From positions 1 to 19,953 of the forward strand of contig DJGZ01000040.1 in assembly GCA_002433025.1 (NCBI GenBank): a stretch of DNA of 19,953 bases, read 5' to 3'. This document shows, one piece after another, positions 8,791 to 16,194 of the stretch (position 1 is its first letter; every line of letters begins with the position of its first letter). The notes under the pieces were generated by a model, which did not search any database, had not been told where the DNA came from, and saw nothing but the letters and a program-made list of their open reading frames with translations. This DNA is from Bacteroidales bacterium UBA5833. Its GTDB lineage: Bacteria; Bacteroidota; Bacteroidia; Bacteroidales; Lentimicrobiaceae. A program made the position numbers and the translations under genes.

Positions 8791-9084
8791 ATGAAAGCAG
8801 TATTTATCGTCTTTAACCAGGCGCATACCGAACGCGTTGAATATATCCTCGACCAGCTGGGCATCCGTGGATTTACCTGGTGGAGCCAGGTGAACGGCCG
8901 CGGCTCGCAAACCGGCGAACCCCGCATGGGCACCCATACCTGGCCCGAAATGAACTCGGCCCTGATGACCGTAGTCAGCCCCGGCGAGGTGGAACCCCTG
9001 CTCGAAAAGGTAAAGAAAATCGATCAGATCAACAAGGAGGTGGGTATCCGCGCTTTTGTGTGGGACATTGTGCAAAGCCTCTGA
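8791..9084 (+). CDS. PG0541-like small transporter-associated protein
   Basis: This 97-residue soluble protein starts 10 bp after the pump gene, so it is almost certainly co-transcribed. The sequence (MKAVFIVFNQAHTERVEYIL at the start, WPEMNSALMTVVSP in the middle, VGIRAFVWDI near the end) matches what I know as the PG0541-type family, found beside RND pumps in Bacteroidota. The alternation of beta strands and helices, and the length of about 100 residues, suggest a PII/ferredoxin-like regulatory fold. A regulatory or metal/nucleotide-sensing role for the pump is plausible but not shown. No signal peptide or membrane segment is present. The family call rests on recall of the sequence pattern and on context. 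Confidence 0.8.
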   Translation: MKAVFIVFNQAHTERVEYILDQLGIRGFTWWSQVNGRGSQTGEPRMGTHTWPEMNSALMTVVSPGEVEPLLEKVKKIDQINKEVGIRAFVWDIVQSL

Positions 9085-9110
9085 ACCACCCGCCAACCTT
9101 TATATTACCG

Positions 9111-9145
9111 CCCCCGCATGGCTTTGCTGTGCGGGGGTGGGTTTT
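9111..9145 (+). terminator. Rho-independent terminator of the efflux operon
   Basis: The stem CCCCCGCA (9111-9118) pairs with TGCGGGGG (9130-9137) around an 11-nt loop. It is followed by TGGGTTTT, a short T-run. It lies 26 bp after the last stop codon of the operon. The T-run is short and interrupted by G residues, which lowers certainty. Confidence 0.6.
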
Positions 9146-9179
9146 GGGGGGGGAATCAGGGAATACAGCCTGATCCGGG

Positions 9180-9309
9180 AACTGGTTTTCTCAATATTAT
9201 TTCTTTAAATTTGAACACCCGGTATTTTTGATAAATGTACGGAGCTGGCAAGGTACATTTAACCTATTGTGGCAGCTTCTTTTCTCCGGGTAATGAAAAC
9301 TGGTTTTCT
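9180..9309. repeat. 12-bp direct repeat pair and inverted repeat upstream of vsr
   Basis: AACTGGTTTTCT occurs twice, at 9180-9191 and 9298-9309, 118 bp apart, in the leader region of vsr. The second copy is part of an inverted repeat, GAAAAC-TG-GTTTTC (9295-9308). The pair lies where base composition shifts from GC-rich to AT-rich. It may be a regulator site, a trace of insertion, or chance. Confidence 0.4.
9206..9213 (+). promoter_or_regulatory. Candidate -7 box for the vsr operon
   Basis: TAAATTTG matches TAnnTTTG exactly and is the best promoter candidate between the efflux terminator and vsr. It would leave a leader of roughly 125 nt containing the GAAAAC-TG-GTTTTC inverted repeat. No convincing -33 element is visible, and the region is AT-rich, so a chance match is possible. 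Confidence 0.35.
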
Positions 9310-9346
9310 GATACTGCTTATATCTACGGATTAAAGGATTTGGAAA

Positions 9347-9772
9347 ATGACTGATGTGCACGACAAGGCAACCCGCAGTTACAATATGAGCAGGGTCAGG
9401 GGCAAGGATACAAAGCCCGAGATGCTTGTGAGAAAATTTCTGTTCTCCAAAGGATTCCGTTACCGGCTGCACGACAAAAAACTGCCCGGCAAACCGGATA
9501 TTGTGTTGCCGAAATACAAAACCGTCATTTTTATTCATGGTTGTTTTTTTCATGGACACGAAAACTGCCGCTATTTTAAAGTGCCTGCCACCCGAACCGC
9601 ATGGTGGCTCGATAAAATTGAAGGAAATAAAAAGCGCGACAGGGAATCAGAAAAAAAGCTCACTGAACTGGGGTGGAAAGTAATTACGGTTTGGGAATGT
9701 GAACTGAAAAAGGAAAGGGAAACCCTGCAATGTCTTATTGAATCTATAATTTTTAAGGAAATTAATAATTAA
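9347..9772 (+). CDS. vsr: Very short patch repair (Vsr) mismatch endonuclease
   Basis: Vsr nicks next to T in T:G mismatches that arise when 5-methylcytosine deaminates, starting repair back to C:G. At 141 residues this is full length. It aligns by eye, almost position for position, with the E. coli protein: DKATRSYNMSRV at the N-terminus, catalytic Asp51 in LPGKPDIVLP, His64 and His69 in IHGCFFHGH, zinc-type ligands C66, H71, C74 and C118, KVPATRTAWWLDKI, and LGWKVITVWECEL. Vsr genes usually accompany a cytosine-5 methylase, and one is encoded about 4 kb downstream in the same gene run. It is the first gene of the AT-rich island, 37 bp before the large ATPase gene. The start at ATG 9347 gives the normal N-terminus. 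Confidence 0.95.
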   Translation: MTDVHDKATRSYNMSRVRGKDTKPEMLVRKFLFSKGFRYRLHDKKLPGKPDIVLPKYKTVIFIHGCFFHGHENCRYFKVPATRTAWWLDKIEGNKKRDRESEKKLTELGWKVITVWECELKKERETLQCLIESIIFKEINN

Positions 9773-9783
9773 GTTAAAAGTAT

Positions 9784-9791
9784 TATTTTTG
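9784..9791 (+). promoter_or_regulatory. Possible internal -7 box before the 909-residue ATPase gene
   Basis: TATTTTTG fits TAnnTTTG and lies 18 bp before the next start codon. It could provide a second promoter for the ATPase, receiver and methylase genes independent of vsr. The AT-rich setting makes chance matches common and no -33 box is evident. Confidence 0.3.
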
Positions 9792-9809
9792 ATGAAAATC
9801 TAGTTTAAA

Positions 9810-12539
9810 ATGGAAAACTGCCTTATTCTCACACAACATAGAAAAGATAGTCAATATAATGATTTCATTGGCAAATTTTATCACTTTCCCGGGAATAAGC
9901 AAAAAAACTATCTTAAGCAATTTAAGAATATTCCTCTGGAATTCATCTATTACGAACCCACCGTAAACGGAGGAAAAGGAGAATTTTTCGGATATGGAAA
10001 GATAACAAAAGAGCCTTTTGAAGACAAAAGGGAAGACGGATTTTATTTTGTTGAGATCGATGATTATAAACCATTTGCAAATCCTGTGAATTATAGGAAT
10101 TCAGACGGCAAATTAGTAGAAGAAATAAATCCATACTTTAATGCTCAAAATGCGGTTAGAAAACTTCCATGTAATTTACTCGAAGAAATATGTCTTGACG
10201 GAGGTATTATTCTAAATATCAAGTCAGATGTACATTTGATAAAAGTTTTAGGAGAACAGCTAATTGGCTCTGAGAAAGTTGGAATTTTAGAGCTAATTAA
10301 AAATTCTATAGATGCTCAATCTTCCTATTGTCGGGTTTTAATTGAAAAAGTAAAGAGTTTGCCTGACCCAATAACTCAATATGAATTCCCGAATTACGAA
10401 GGACCAGTAATTGTCGTCGAAGATGATGGCATTGGTATGACAAAGGATATCATTGAAAATGGGTGGTTGCGGCCAGCTTCAACCTTGAAAACAAACATCA
10501 AAGAAAAGCTGAGAATAGAAAGGGAAAACGCAAGATTAAGTGGAACTCTTGCCAATTATGATGCTTTAGTTAAGAAAATTCAAAAAGAAAACGGCAAACG
10601 TATCCCACTAGGAGAGAAAGGCGTTGGTCGGTTCGCTACTCACAGATTAGGCCGATTTTTGGAGTTACGAACAAAGACTTCAGGCAACCAATATGAATTG
10701 GTTCTGAAAATTGATTGGAATAAGTTTGATCATATTTCCGACAGTTTTATCGATCTTGATAGTATCGGTATAAGTCTTACCCGAGAAACTCCGAGCCGTT
10801 CTTATGGTGAAAAAGACTCAGGCACAAGATTGATTATTTATGGAGGAAGAGAGGGATTTGGATGGACTGAAAAAAGCATTGAAGATCTCAACAGAGCAAT
10901 ACTTGAATTGAATTCTCCAAATACAAACAAAGTCTTTTCAAAAAACAGTTTTGAAAATTTCAACGCTTTTCTAGAGTGCCCTCAAATCAAAGATTTGCCA
11001 ACACAACAGATATATAAGGATTCAGAATCGAATTTTGGATTTGATATACTTGTAGATGAGAATGGAATTGCTGAGTATGAGTTAAAATTCAGACATCCGC
11101 ATGATAAATTACCAAAACAGCAATGGTCTGAACAAGATTACGATCTGAGAGGACTGGATTCAAACAATCCAAATTATTGGCTCATTGATGAGGGAACTAA
11201 AAGACAACCAGCTTGTGGCCCATTCTTTGTTCACATGGATGTCTGGTATCGAAATTCGGAATGGATAGACCTGCCTGAGTATACTGAATTGACCAATTAC
11301 CTCGATACATTTGGAGGAATGGCAATATACCGGGATAATATTCTTGTTTATGATGCTCAATTGGGAGCTCAAGCAGATTGGTTAGGGTTGGCAGGAAAAC
11401 ACATCAAACAAGGATGGAGAATTTCTTATCGGGATTTTATTGGCAGTATTGAAATTGAACAAACAAGAAACTGGGATTTGGTGGATAAGACTAACCGAGA
11501 AGGTCTTATAAATAACAAGGCCTTTAGCGATTTAGCCGTCTTAACAAGAAATGCAATCGAACAGATATTGTTACCAAGATATAAGAGCAAAAGAGATGAT
11601 TTTGGGCACCTTACGAAAGGAATAGTTTCTGATGCTAAAAAGTTGGATAGTCTGGTAAGAGATAACCAAGTTTTATTGTCAAATATTAGTGAAAGCAACT
11701 ACCCGTTTGACGAAGATCCTTATGCTTTTTTTAATAGCTTATGGCAGAAGGTTGAAGACAGGAAGGATGGGTTAATTAATCTGCAAAGTTCTTTGAAAAA
11801 CCTCAAAAAGAGCATAAAAAATCTGGAGGAGGTACAGGATTTATTTACAGAACAGGCAGGATTTGGAATCTCTGTAGCAATATCGCTGCATGAGATAAAC
11901 AAGATTACATCGAATTTTTACTATGGAATCCTGGGACTCTTAAGTAGTCAACAATTTGATAAGCTTAAGTTGGAGAGTTTAAAAACTACGTCTGAATCTT
12001 TGCGGTCTGAACTTAAAAGACTTGCTCCGCTGAGAGCAATCAGAAACGAAAGCAATCAGGAGTTTATGGTAAGCCATTCCATAAAACATGTAGCAGGAAT
12101 TCATGAAAGGAAAATGCTCAAAGAAAATATCCGTTTTACTATCCTAAATCCTGATGAGGATTTTCAAATATTTGGAAGGTATAGAGCATTTAATCAGATA
12201 TTGGGTAATTTATTTGATAACAGTATATACTGGGCAAAATCGGCAAACAAATCAGAAAATGAGATTGTTGTTAAATTAGATAAAACATATAAAACAATTG
12301 TTTTTGCTGACAGTGGAAACGATTTTAGTGATATAATCAGGCCTAATTTATTTCAACCCGGTTATAGTTTACGAATACCTCCAAGCGGATTGGGTTTATA
12401 TATCTGTAAGACCTATCTAAACGGGATGAAAGGACGTATATACGAAACGCCATTGAGAGATAGAATACCCAACATGACCGGAGCTCATTTGACAATTGAC
12501 TTTAGTAAAACTCCAACAAATAAAGAAGACGCGTTATGA
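9810..12539 (+). CDS. Multidomain ATPase: PUA/EVE-like N-terminus, Hsp90/MORC-like GHKL ATPase, histidine-kinase-like C-terminus
   Basis: This 909-residue protein appears to have three parts. Residues 1-95 contain GKFYHFPGNKQKNYLKQFKN, FIYYEP and GEFFGYGKI, a pattern like the PUA/EVE/SRA-type modified-base reader domains of restriction proteins (inference). Residues about 140-345 form a GHKL ATPase of the Hsp90/MutL/MORC type, with N-box ELIKNSIDA (161-169), G1 DDGIGM (205-210) and G2 GEKGVGR (268-274). Residues about 640-905 resemble a sensor histidine kinase: a predicted coiled coil (650-680), an H-box-like SLHEINKI with H694, a second N-box QILGNLFDNSIYW (796-808), G1 DSG (834-836) and G2 GLGLYI (860-865). 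There is no signal peptide or membrane segment. The stop overlaps the next start by 4 bp, so the receiver protein is translationally coupled. A sensor or regulator ATPase of a restriction-type system is the likely role. Confidence 0.75.
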   Translation: MENCLILTQHRKDSQYNDFIGKFYHFPGNKQKNYLKQFKNIPLEFIYYEPTVNGGKGEFFGYGKITKEPFEDKREDGFYFVEIDDYKPFANPVNYRNSDGKLVEEINPYFNAQNAVRKLPCNLLEEICLDGGIILNIKSDVHLIKVLGEQLIGSEKVGILELIKNSIDAQSSYCRVLIEKVKSLPDPITQYEFPNYEGPVIVVEDDGIGMTKDIIENGWLRPASTLKTNIKEKLRIERENARLSGTLANYDALVKKIQKENGKRIPLGEKGVGRFATHRLGRFLELRTKTSGNQYELVLKIDWNKFDHISDSFIDLDSIGISLTRETPSRSYGEKDSGTRLIIYGGREGFGWTEKSIEDLNRAILELNSPNTNKVFSKNSFENFNAFLECPQIKDLPTQQIYKDSESNFGFDILVDENGIAEYELKFRHPHDKLPKQQWSEQDYDLRGLDSNNPNYWLIDEGTKRQPACGPFFVHMDVWYRNSEWIDLPEYTELTNYLDTFGGMAIYRDNILVYDAQLGAQADWLGLAGKHIKQGWRISYRDFIGSIEIEQTRNWDLVDKTNREGLINNKAFSDLAVLTRNAIEQILLPRYKSKRDDFGHLTKGIVSDAKKLDSLVRDNQVLLSNISESNYPFDEDPYAFFNSLWQKVEDRKDGLINLQSSLKNLKKSIKNLEEVQDLFTEQAGFGISVAISLHEINKITSNFYYGILGLLSSQQFDKLKLESLKTTSESLRSELKRLAPLRAIRNESNQEFMVSHSIKHVAGIHERKMLKENIRFTILNPDEDFQIFGRYRAFNQILGNLFDNSIYWAKSANKSENEIVVKLDKTYKTIVFADSGNDFSDIIRPNLFQPGYSLRIPPSGLGLYICKTYLNGMKGRIYETPLRDRIPNMTGAHLTIDFSKTPTNKEDAL

Positions 12540-13867
12540 AACAATCAATTTGCATAATTGATGATAACCTCCCCATAGAAAAGTTTTCAGATTTTATGGA
12601 TTCTAGGGAAATAGTCAATAAGAATAATTTCAAACACTTTTTGACATTGAATTCTGAAAACTGGGATGACAAGAATCTATATGATCTTGTTTTAAATATT
12701 AGTAAAACTCCAGAGTATGAAATATCAGGGTTTGTTTCTCATGAAAATTTTCTTAACTACTCTGAAAACAATATCTTTTCACCTTTAGTAGTTGTTTTTG
12801 ACTGGAATATAGCTGGACAAACCGTCGACTCCAAGGATACTTTAATAGAAATATTGAAGAAAAAACATTGCCTCATCGCGATTTATACTGAAAGTGATAA
12901 TGCGGATGAAATAAGCCAATTAATTGATTCAAATGACTTCGCCTCATATAAGGAGAGATTATTTCTTTTAGTGAAGCAAACCGATAACAGCGCAAAAATT
13001 TTGCAGCAAAAAATTAATGAAATTTTGGAGCAAAATTTTTCTTTTAAGTTTTCGCAAGACTTAAAAATGAAAAATCTCAATGCCTTAGATGATGTTCTGA
13101 CACTTATTAGTAAACTTTCATTTGATGAATTTATAAGTTTATTTGGCGAAAGGGACCATGAAAAGAGTAAGCTCTCTGCGATAGATTTTGTGGATATTAT
13201 TACAGATAAGACAAGATCAAATCTGATAAGTTCAGGTTACACTGCAGATATTGAGGCAAAATACATAAGAACTGAGGATCAAAATTTGGTTAGAAAATTA
13301 TGGCATTTTAGATTGTACCACAGACCGCAAGATGAGATCGTCCGAAAAGGTGATATTATTAAAGAATTACACTCCGGAAAATTGTTTATGGTTATTTCAT
13401 CAGATTGCCATCTTAACAAATTCTGGCAAAAGAACTTCGGTCATTTGGCAATTGTTCCATTATACAAATTTGACGATCAGATTATAAAAGATAAAATTCT
13501 GAAATTCACTACAAGCGGTGTCAGGCATAAATTTTCAAATAGTTCTTTGACTAATCCGAATGGTATTGAAAACATCACCTTCCTTCCAGGTTTGATTCTT
13601 GACGAATCTAAATTTATAGATTATATCATCTCTCCAAAGGAAATAACAAATGTCAATATTCCGTTACCTGAAACAGTAAACGCAAAAAGCCCATTACATT
13701 ATACACAAATTCCCGCTTTCGATGGAAATAATAGGTTAAGACTATCAGAACCTTTCTTAACTCCTCTAATTGACTATTTATTAAAAAACATCACAGATAC
13801 TGGGGTTCCTGATTTTTCAGATCTATTAAAAGACTCGTTAAAAGCAAATATTACTGGATTGAATTAA
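12536..13867 (+). CDS. Phospho-receiver (response-regulator-like) protein with uncharacterised C-terminal region
   Basis: The N-terminal 160 or so residues of this 443-residue protein have the hallmarks of a receiver domain. These are the acidic pair D9-D10 in ICIIDDN, the phospho-acceptor candidate D89 in LVVVFDWN, the switch Thr118 in LIAIYTES and the conserved Lys147 in LLVKQ. The domain is longer than a typical 120-residue receiver because of an insertion between D10 and D89. The C-terminal 270 residues match no DNA-binding output domain that I recognise. The gene starts within the stop of the ATPase gene (ATGA, 4-bp overlap), which suggests that the histidine-kinase-like end of that protein is its partner. 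The DNA methylase gene begins 10 bp downstream. I am confident of the receiver part. The output function is unknown. Confidence 0.75.
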   Translation: MKQSICIIDDNLPIEKFSDFMDSREIVNKNNFKHFLTLNSENWDDKNLYDLVLNISKTPEYEISGFVSHENFLNYSENNIFSPLVVVFDWNIAGQTVDSKDTLIEILKKKHCLIAIYTESDNADEISQLIDSNDFASYKERLFLLVKQTDNSAKILQQKINEILEQNFSFKFSQDLKMKNLNALDDVLTLISKLSFDEFISLFGERDHEKSKLSAIDFVDIITDKTRSNLISSGYTADIEAKYIRTEDQNLVRKLWHFRLYHRPQDEIVRKGDIIKELHSGKLFMVISSDCHLNKFWQKNFGHLAIVPLYKFDDQIIKDKILKFTTSGVRHKFSNSSLTNPNGIENITFLPGLILDESKFIDYIISPKEITNVNIPLPETVNAKSPLHYTQIPAFDGNNRLRLSEPFLTPLIDYLLKNITDTGVPDFSDLLKDSLKANITGLN

Positions 13868-13877
13868 GTACTCTGAC

Positions 13878-14903
13878 ATGAAATATAATGCAATTGATCT
13901 GTTTTCAGGATGCGGCGGATTAAGTGAAGGGATGCATCAGGCTGGCTTTCAGACAAGAGTAGCTGTAGAGTTAGTGCCCGTTGCCGTTAGAGCATACCTA
14001 ATGAACCACCCTGAAACAAAAGTAATAGATAAAGATATTCGTAAAATAGAGGCTTCTGATATATTGGCTGAACTGAACGGGGAGCCAATACATTTACTTG
14101 CAGGTTGTCCTCCATGTCAGGGATTCTCTTCAATCAGAAGATTAAATCGTGCTGAAAGTGTTGATGACGATCGCAACAATCTTGTGTTGGAGTTTCTCCG
14201 AATGGTTAAAGAATTAAAGCCGTTAACAATTATGATGGAAAATGTTCCGGGACTTAAAGATTACACAGTCTTTCAGGAGGTTGTTAAAGAGCTTAAAATT
14301 TTAGGATATAATCCTAAAGTGCATATAGTAAATGTAAAAGATTATGGTGTGCCTCAAAACAGGAAGAGAATAATAATGGTTGGATCAATTCTTGGCGAAA
14401 TCGATATTGCCCCACCTCTGAATGAGAAAGTAACCGTACGAAGTACAATAGGAGAACTCGAAAGACCGGAGGAGTCTGGTGACGCACTTCATAAAATAGT
14501 TGGAAATCACACTCAAAAAATACTAGAGCAAATAAAATTAACGCCTCATAATGGAGGTAGCAGAAAAGATCTTCCCCAAAAATTTACGTTAAAGTGCCAT
14601 CAAAAGAAAAATATTGGGTTTAATGATGTTTATGGCAGACTTAAGTGGGATGATTATTCTACAACAATAACCGGAGGTTGTTTAAATCCTTCTAAGGGAA
14701 GATTCCTTCATCCTGAACAGGATCGCGTAATTACCCCCAGGGAAGCTTTAATGCTACAATCTTTCCCGCCGGATTATAAGTTACCAACGGATATAGCTAA
14801 ATCAGAATTGGCCTTATTAATAGGAAATGCCCTTCCTCCCAGGTTTAGTTATATCCAATCTGCAAACATCTATAATCATATACAAAAACAACTAGATGTC
14901 TGA
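13878..14903 (+). CDS. dcm: DNA (cytosine-5)-methyltransferase
   Basis: This 341-residue C5 methylase transfers a methyl group from S-adenosylmethionine to carbon 5 of cytosine in a specific DNA site. Motif I is DLFSGCGGLSEG (7-18), motif IV GCPPCQGFS (76-84, nucleophile C80), motif VI MMENVPG (119-125), motif VIII QNRKRIIMVG (160-169), motif IX RVITPREALMLQSFP (283-297) and motif X IGNALPP (315-321). All key residues are intact. The target-recognition region between VIII and IX is short, and its sequence (VYGRLKWDD, TITGGCLNPSKGRF) is of a kind often met in Vsr-linked methylases. The target site cannot be deduced. The gene overlaps the DUF3883 gene by 8 bp and most likely protects host DNA from a nuclease encoded in the same run. 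The symbol is generic. Confidence 0.95.
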   Translation: MKYNAIDLFSGCGGLSEGMHQAGFQTRVAVELVPVAVRAYLMNHPETKVIDKDIRKIEASDILAELNGEPIHLLAGCPPCQGFSSIRRLNRAESVDDDRNNLVLEFLRMVKELKPLTIMMENVPGLKDYTVFQEVVKELKILGYNPKVHIVNVKDYGVPQNRKRIIMVGSILGEIDIAPPLNEKVTVRSTIGELERPEESGDALHKIVGNHTQKILEQIKLTPHNGGSRKDLPQKFTLKCHQKKNIGFNDVYGRLKWDDYSTTITGGCLNPSKGRFLHPEQDRVITPREALMLQSFPPDYKLPTDIAKSELALLIGNALPPRFSYIQSANIYNHIQKQLDV

Positions 14904-15732
14904 TTCCTGGTCAAATACCGAAGTACAGCTTATCATCGCCGATTATTTTAATATGCTTTCGGCGGAGTTAAGGGGTGAGCCATATTCCAAGACGGAACAC
15001 CGCAGGGCATTAAGGCCATTATTAAGAAATCGGTCGGATGGTTCAATAGAATTCAAACACCAGAATATCAGTGCTGTTTTAATTGAGTTAGGGCAACCCT
15101 ACATAAAAGGATATATGCCAAGGTTTAACTATCAGCAGATTTTAATAGAGGCGGTTATCGGATATCTTGAGAATAACCGGAATATAGAGGAGCAGTTCCT
15201 TTTGTTTTCTGATAAAGCTATTGTAACAAAAATAGCTGATTTCAATCTCAGAAAGCTTATTGTTGAGCCACCAGTAGCGAATTTCGTTGTAGAGCCAAAA
15301 GTAACCTATCACAGATGTCCTATAAAAACAAATTATTTGGAACGTGAACAGAAGAATTCCCGGCTCGGTTTTCTGGGGGAAGAGCTGGTTATAGAATTTG
15401 AAAAATGGCATCTGATCAATGCCGGAAAAGAAAAGCTGGCAGAGAAAATCCGGTGGGTTTCGAAAGAAGAAGGAGACGGTGCCGGTTTTGATATTCTTTC
15501 CCGAAATCTGAATGGAACCGATAAATACATTGAAGTTAAAACCACAAAGTTGGGGAAGGAAACCCCAATTTTCTTCAGTAAAAATGAATTGGACTTTTCA
15601 ATTTCAGAGAAAGAAAGTTATCATTTGTATCGTTTGTTTAGTTTTGAGAAGGATGTACAGATGTTTATGTTAAAGGGCTCTTTAAATCAAATATGCAGAC
15701 CGGAGCCTATAAGTTATAAAGGTTATTTTTAA
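14896..15732 (+). CDS. DUF3883 (PD-(D/E)XK-like) protein, candidate restriction nuclease
   Basis: This 278-residue protein has two parts. The N-terminal part, about residues 1-95 (WSNTEVQLIIADYFNML, then SKTEHRRALRPLLRNRSDGS, FKHQNISAVL and GYMPRFNYQQ), is a conserved module that I recall from many DUF3883 proteins in restriction loci. The C-terminal part, about 155-265, is DUF3883: GFLGEELVIEFEKW, GAGFDIL with D199 and YIEVKTT with E213 and K215. That spacing fits the acidic-residue plus ExK core of PD-(D/E)XK nucleases. Its start overlaps the methylase stop by 8 bp, which strongly suggests coordinated expression. It is the best candidate for the cleaving subunit of the system; nuclease activity is inferred from the motif only. 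A DNA-binding role without catalysis cannot be excluded. Confidence 0.8.
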   Translation: MSDSWSNTEVQLIIADYFNMLSAELRGEPYSKTEHRRALRPLLRNRSDGSIEFKHQNISAVLIELGQPYIKGYMPRFNYQQILIEAVIGYLENNRNIEEQFLLFSDKAIVTKIADFNLRKLIVEPPVANFVVEPKVTYHRCPIKTNYLEREQKNSRLGFLGEELVIEFEKWHLINAGKEKLAEKIRWVSKEEGDGAGFDILSRNLNGTDKYIEVKTTKLGKETPIFFSKNELDFSISEKESYHLYRLFSFEKDVQMFMLKGSLNQICRPEPISYKGYF

Positions 15733-15744
15733 AAGGTTAGAAAA

Positions 15745-16077
15745 ATGAGCACCGGAATTACTAACATCCAATTCTCCTACCTATACCGCGATGCCGGTAA
15801 TTATAAGCTTTACGGTCAAGTTGTGTTCGGGAATCCGGAAAACATTGCTTTGGAAGAGATCAGAAACATAATAAATGCTCACTTAATTGACGGTGAGTTT
15901 TTTGAAGCAAAGAAATGGCGAGTGCCTGAGTTGAAGTTTGAAGACTACCTTCCTGAGGTCGATCATTCCTGGTATGAATTTGAAGATGTTGAACTTACTT
16001 CTATTGAAAATTCCGATAATAGAACCATCGCTGAATTCATCAAAGAGATTCAGGTTATTTCTGAAAATATTCATTGA
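15745..16077 (+). CDS. Small conserved-looking protein of unknown function
   Basis: This 110-residue soluble protein starts 12 bp after the DUF3883 gene, with AGGTT upstream of its ATG, so it is probably the last gene of the operon. The sequence (QFSYLYRDAGNYKLYGQVVF near the start, ALEEIRNIINAHLIDGEFFE, then DHSWYEFEDVEL) is acidic and rich in aromatic residues, with no catalytic motif I can name. I have a loose recollection of similar short proteins near defence genes but cannot assign a family. The composition and coherent start make it a credible gene. It could be an accessory, inhibitor or adaptor of the preceding proteins, or a passenger. Confidence 0.7.
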   Translation: MSTGITNIQFSYLYRDAGNYKLYGQVVFGNPENIALEEIRNIINAHLIDGEFFEAKKWRVPELKFEDYLPEVDHSWYEFEDVELTSIENSDNRTIAEFIKEIQVISENIH

Positions 16078-16162
16078 TTCAGTGCGTGTACCAATCACTG
16101 TCTTTTGTAATTCACAATTATTGAAAGAATTCAAAAGTAGGAATTGCCGTGGATTCAATATT

Positions 16163-16183
16163 CTGAGGTTTGTACTCAGTTTT
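16163..16183 (+). terminator. Weak hairpin with T-run after the methylase operon
   Basis: CTGAG (16163-16167) pairs with CTCAG (16175-16179) around a 7-nt loop and is followed by TTTT. It sits in the 117-bp gap between the convergent small gene and the helicase gene. The 5-bp stem is marginal, so this is only a candidate. Confidence 0.3.
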
Positions 16184-16194
16184 CGGATTGCACA

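Noticed and set aside
7761..8933. Minus-strand frame of 390 residues opposite the RND pump
   Set aside because: It is a His/Gln-rich antisense shadow of a highly conserved pump gene, as are the other antisense frames between 5907 and 9096.
9146..9153. Run of eight G residues after the efflux terminator
   Set aside because: A single homopolymer without further G-tracts arranged as a quadruplex; no function is supported.
9197..9559. 120-residue minus-strand frame overlapping vsr
   Set aside because: It lies antisense to well-conserved vsr codons and shows no recognisable motif.
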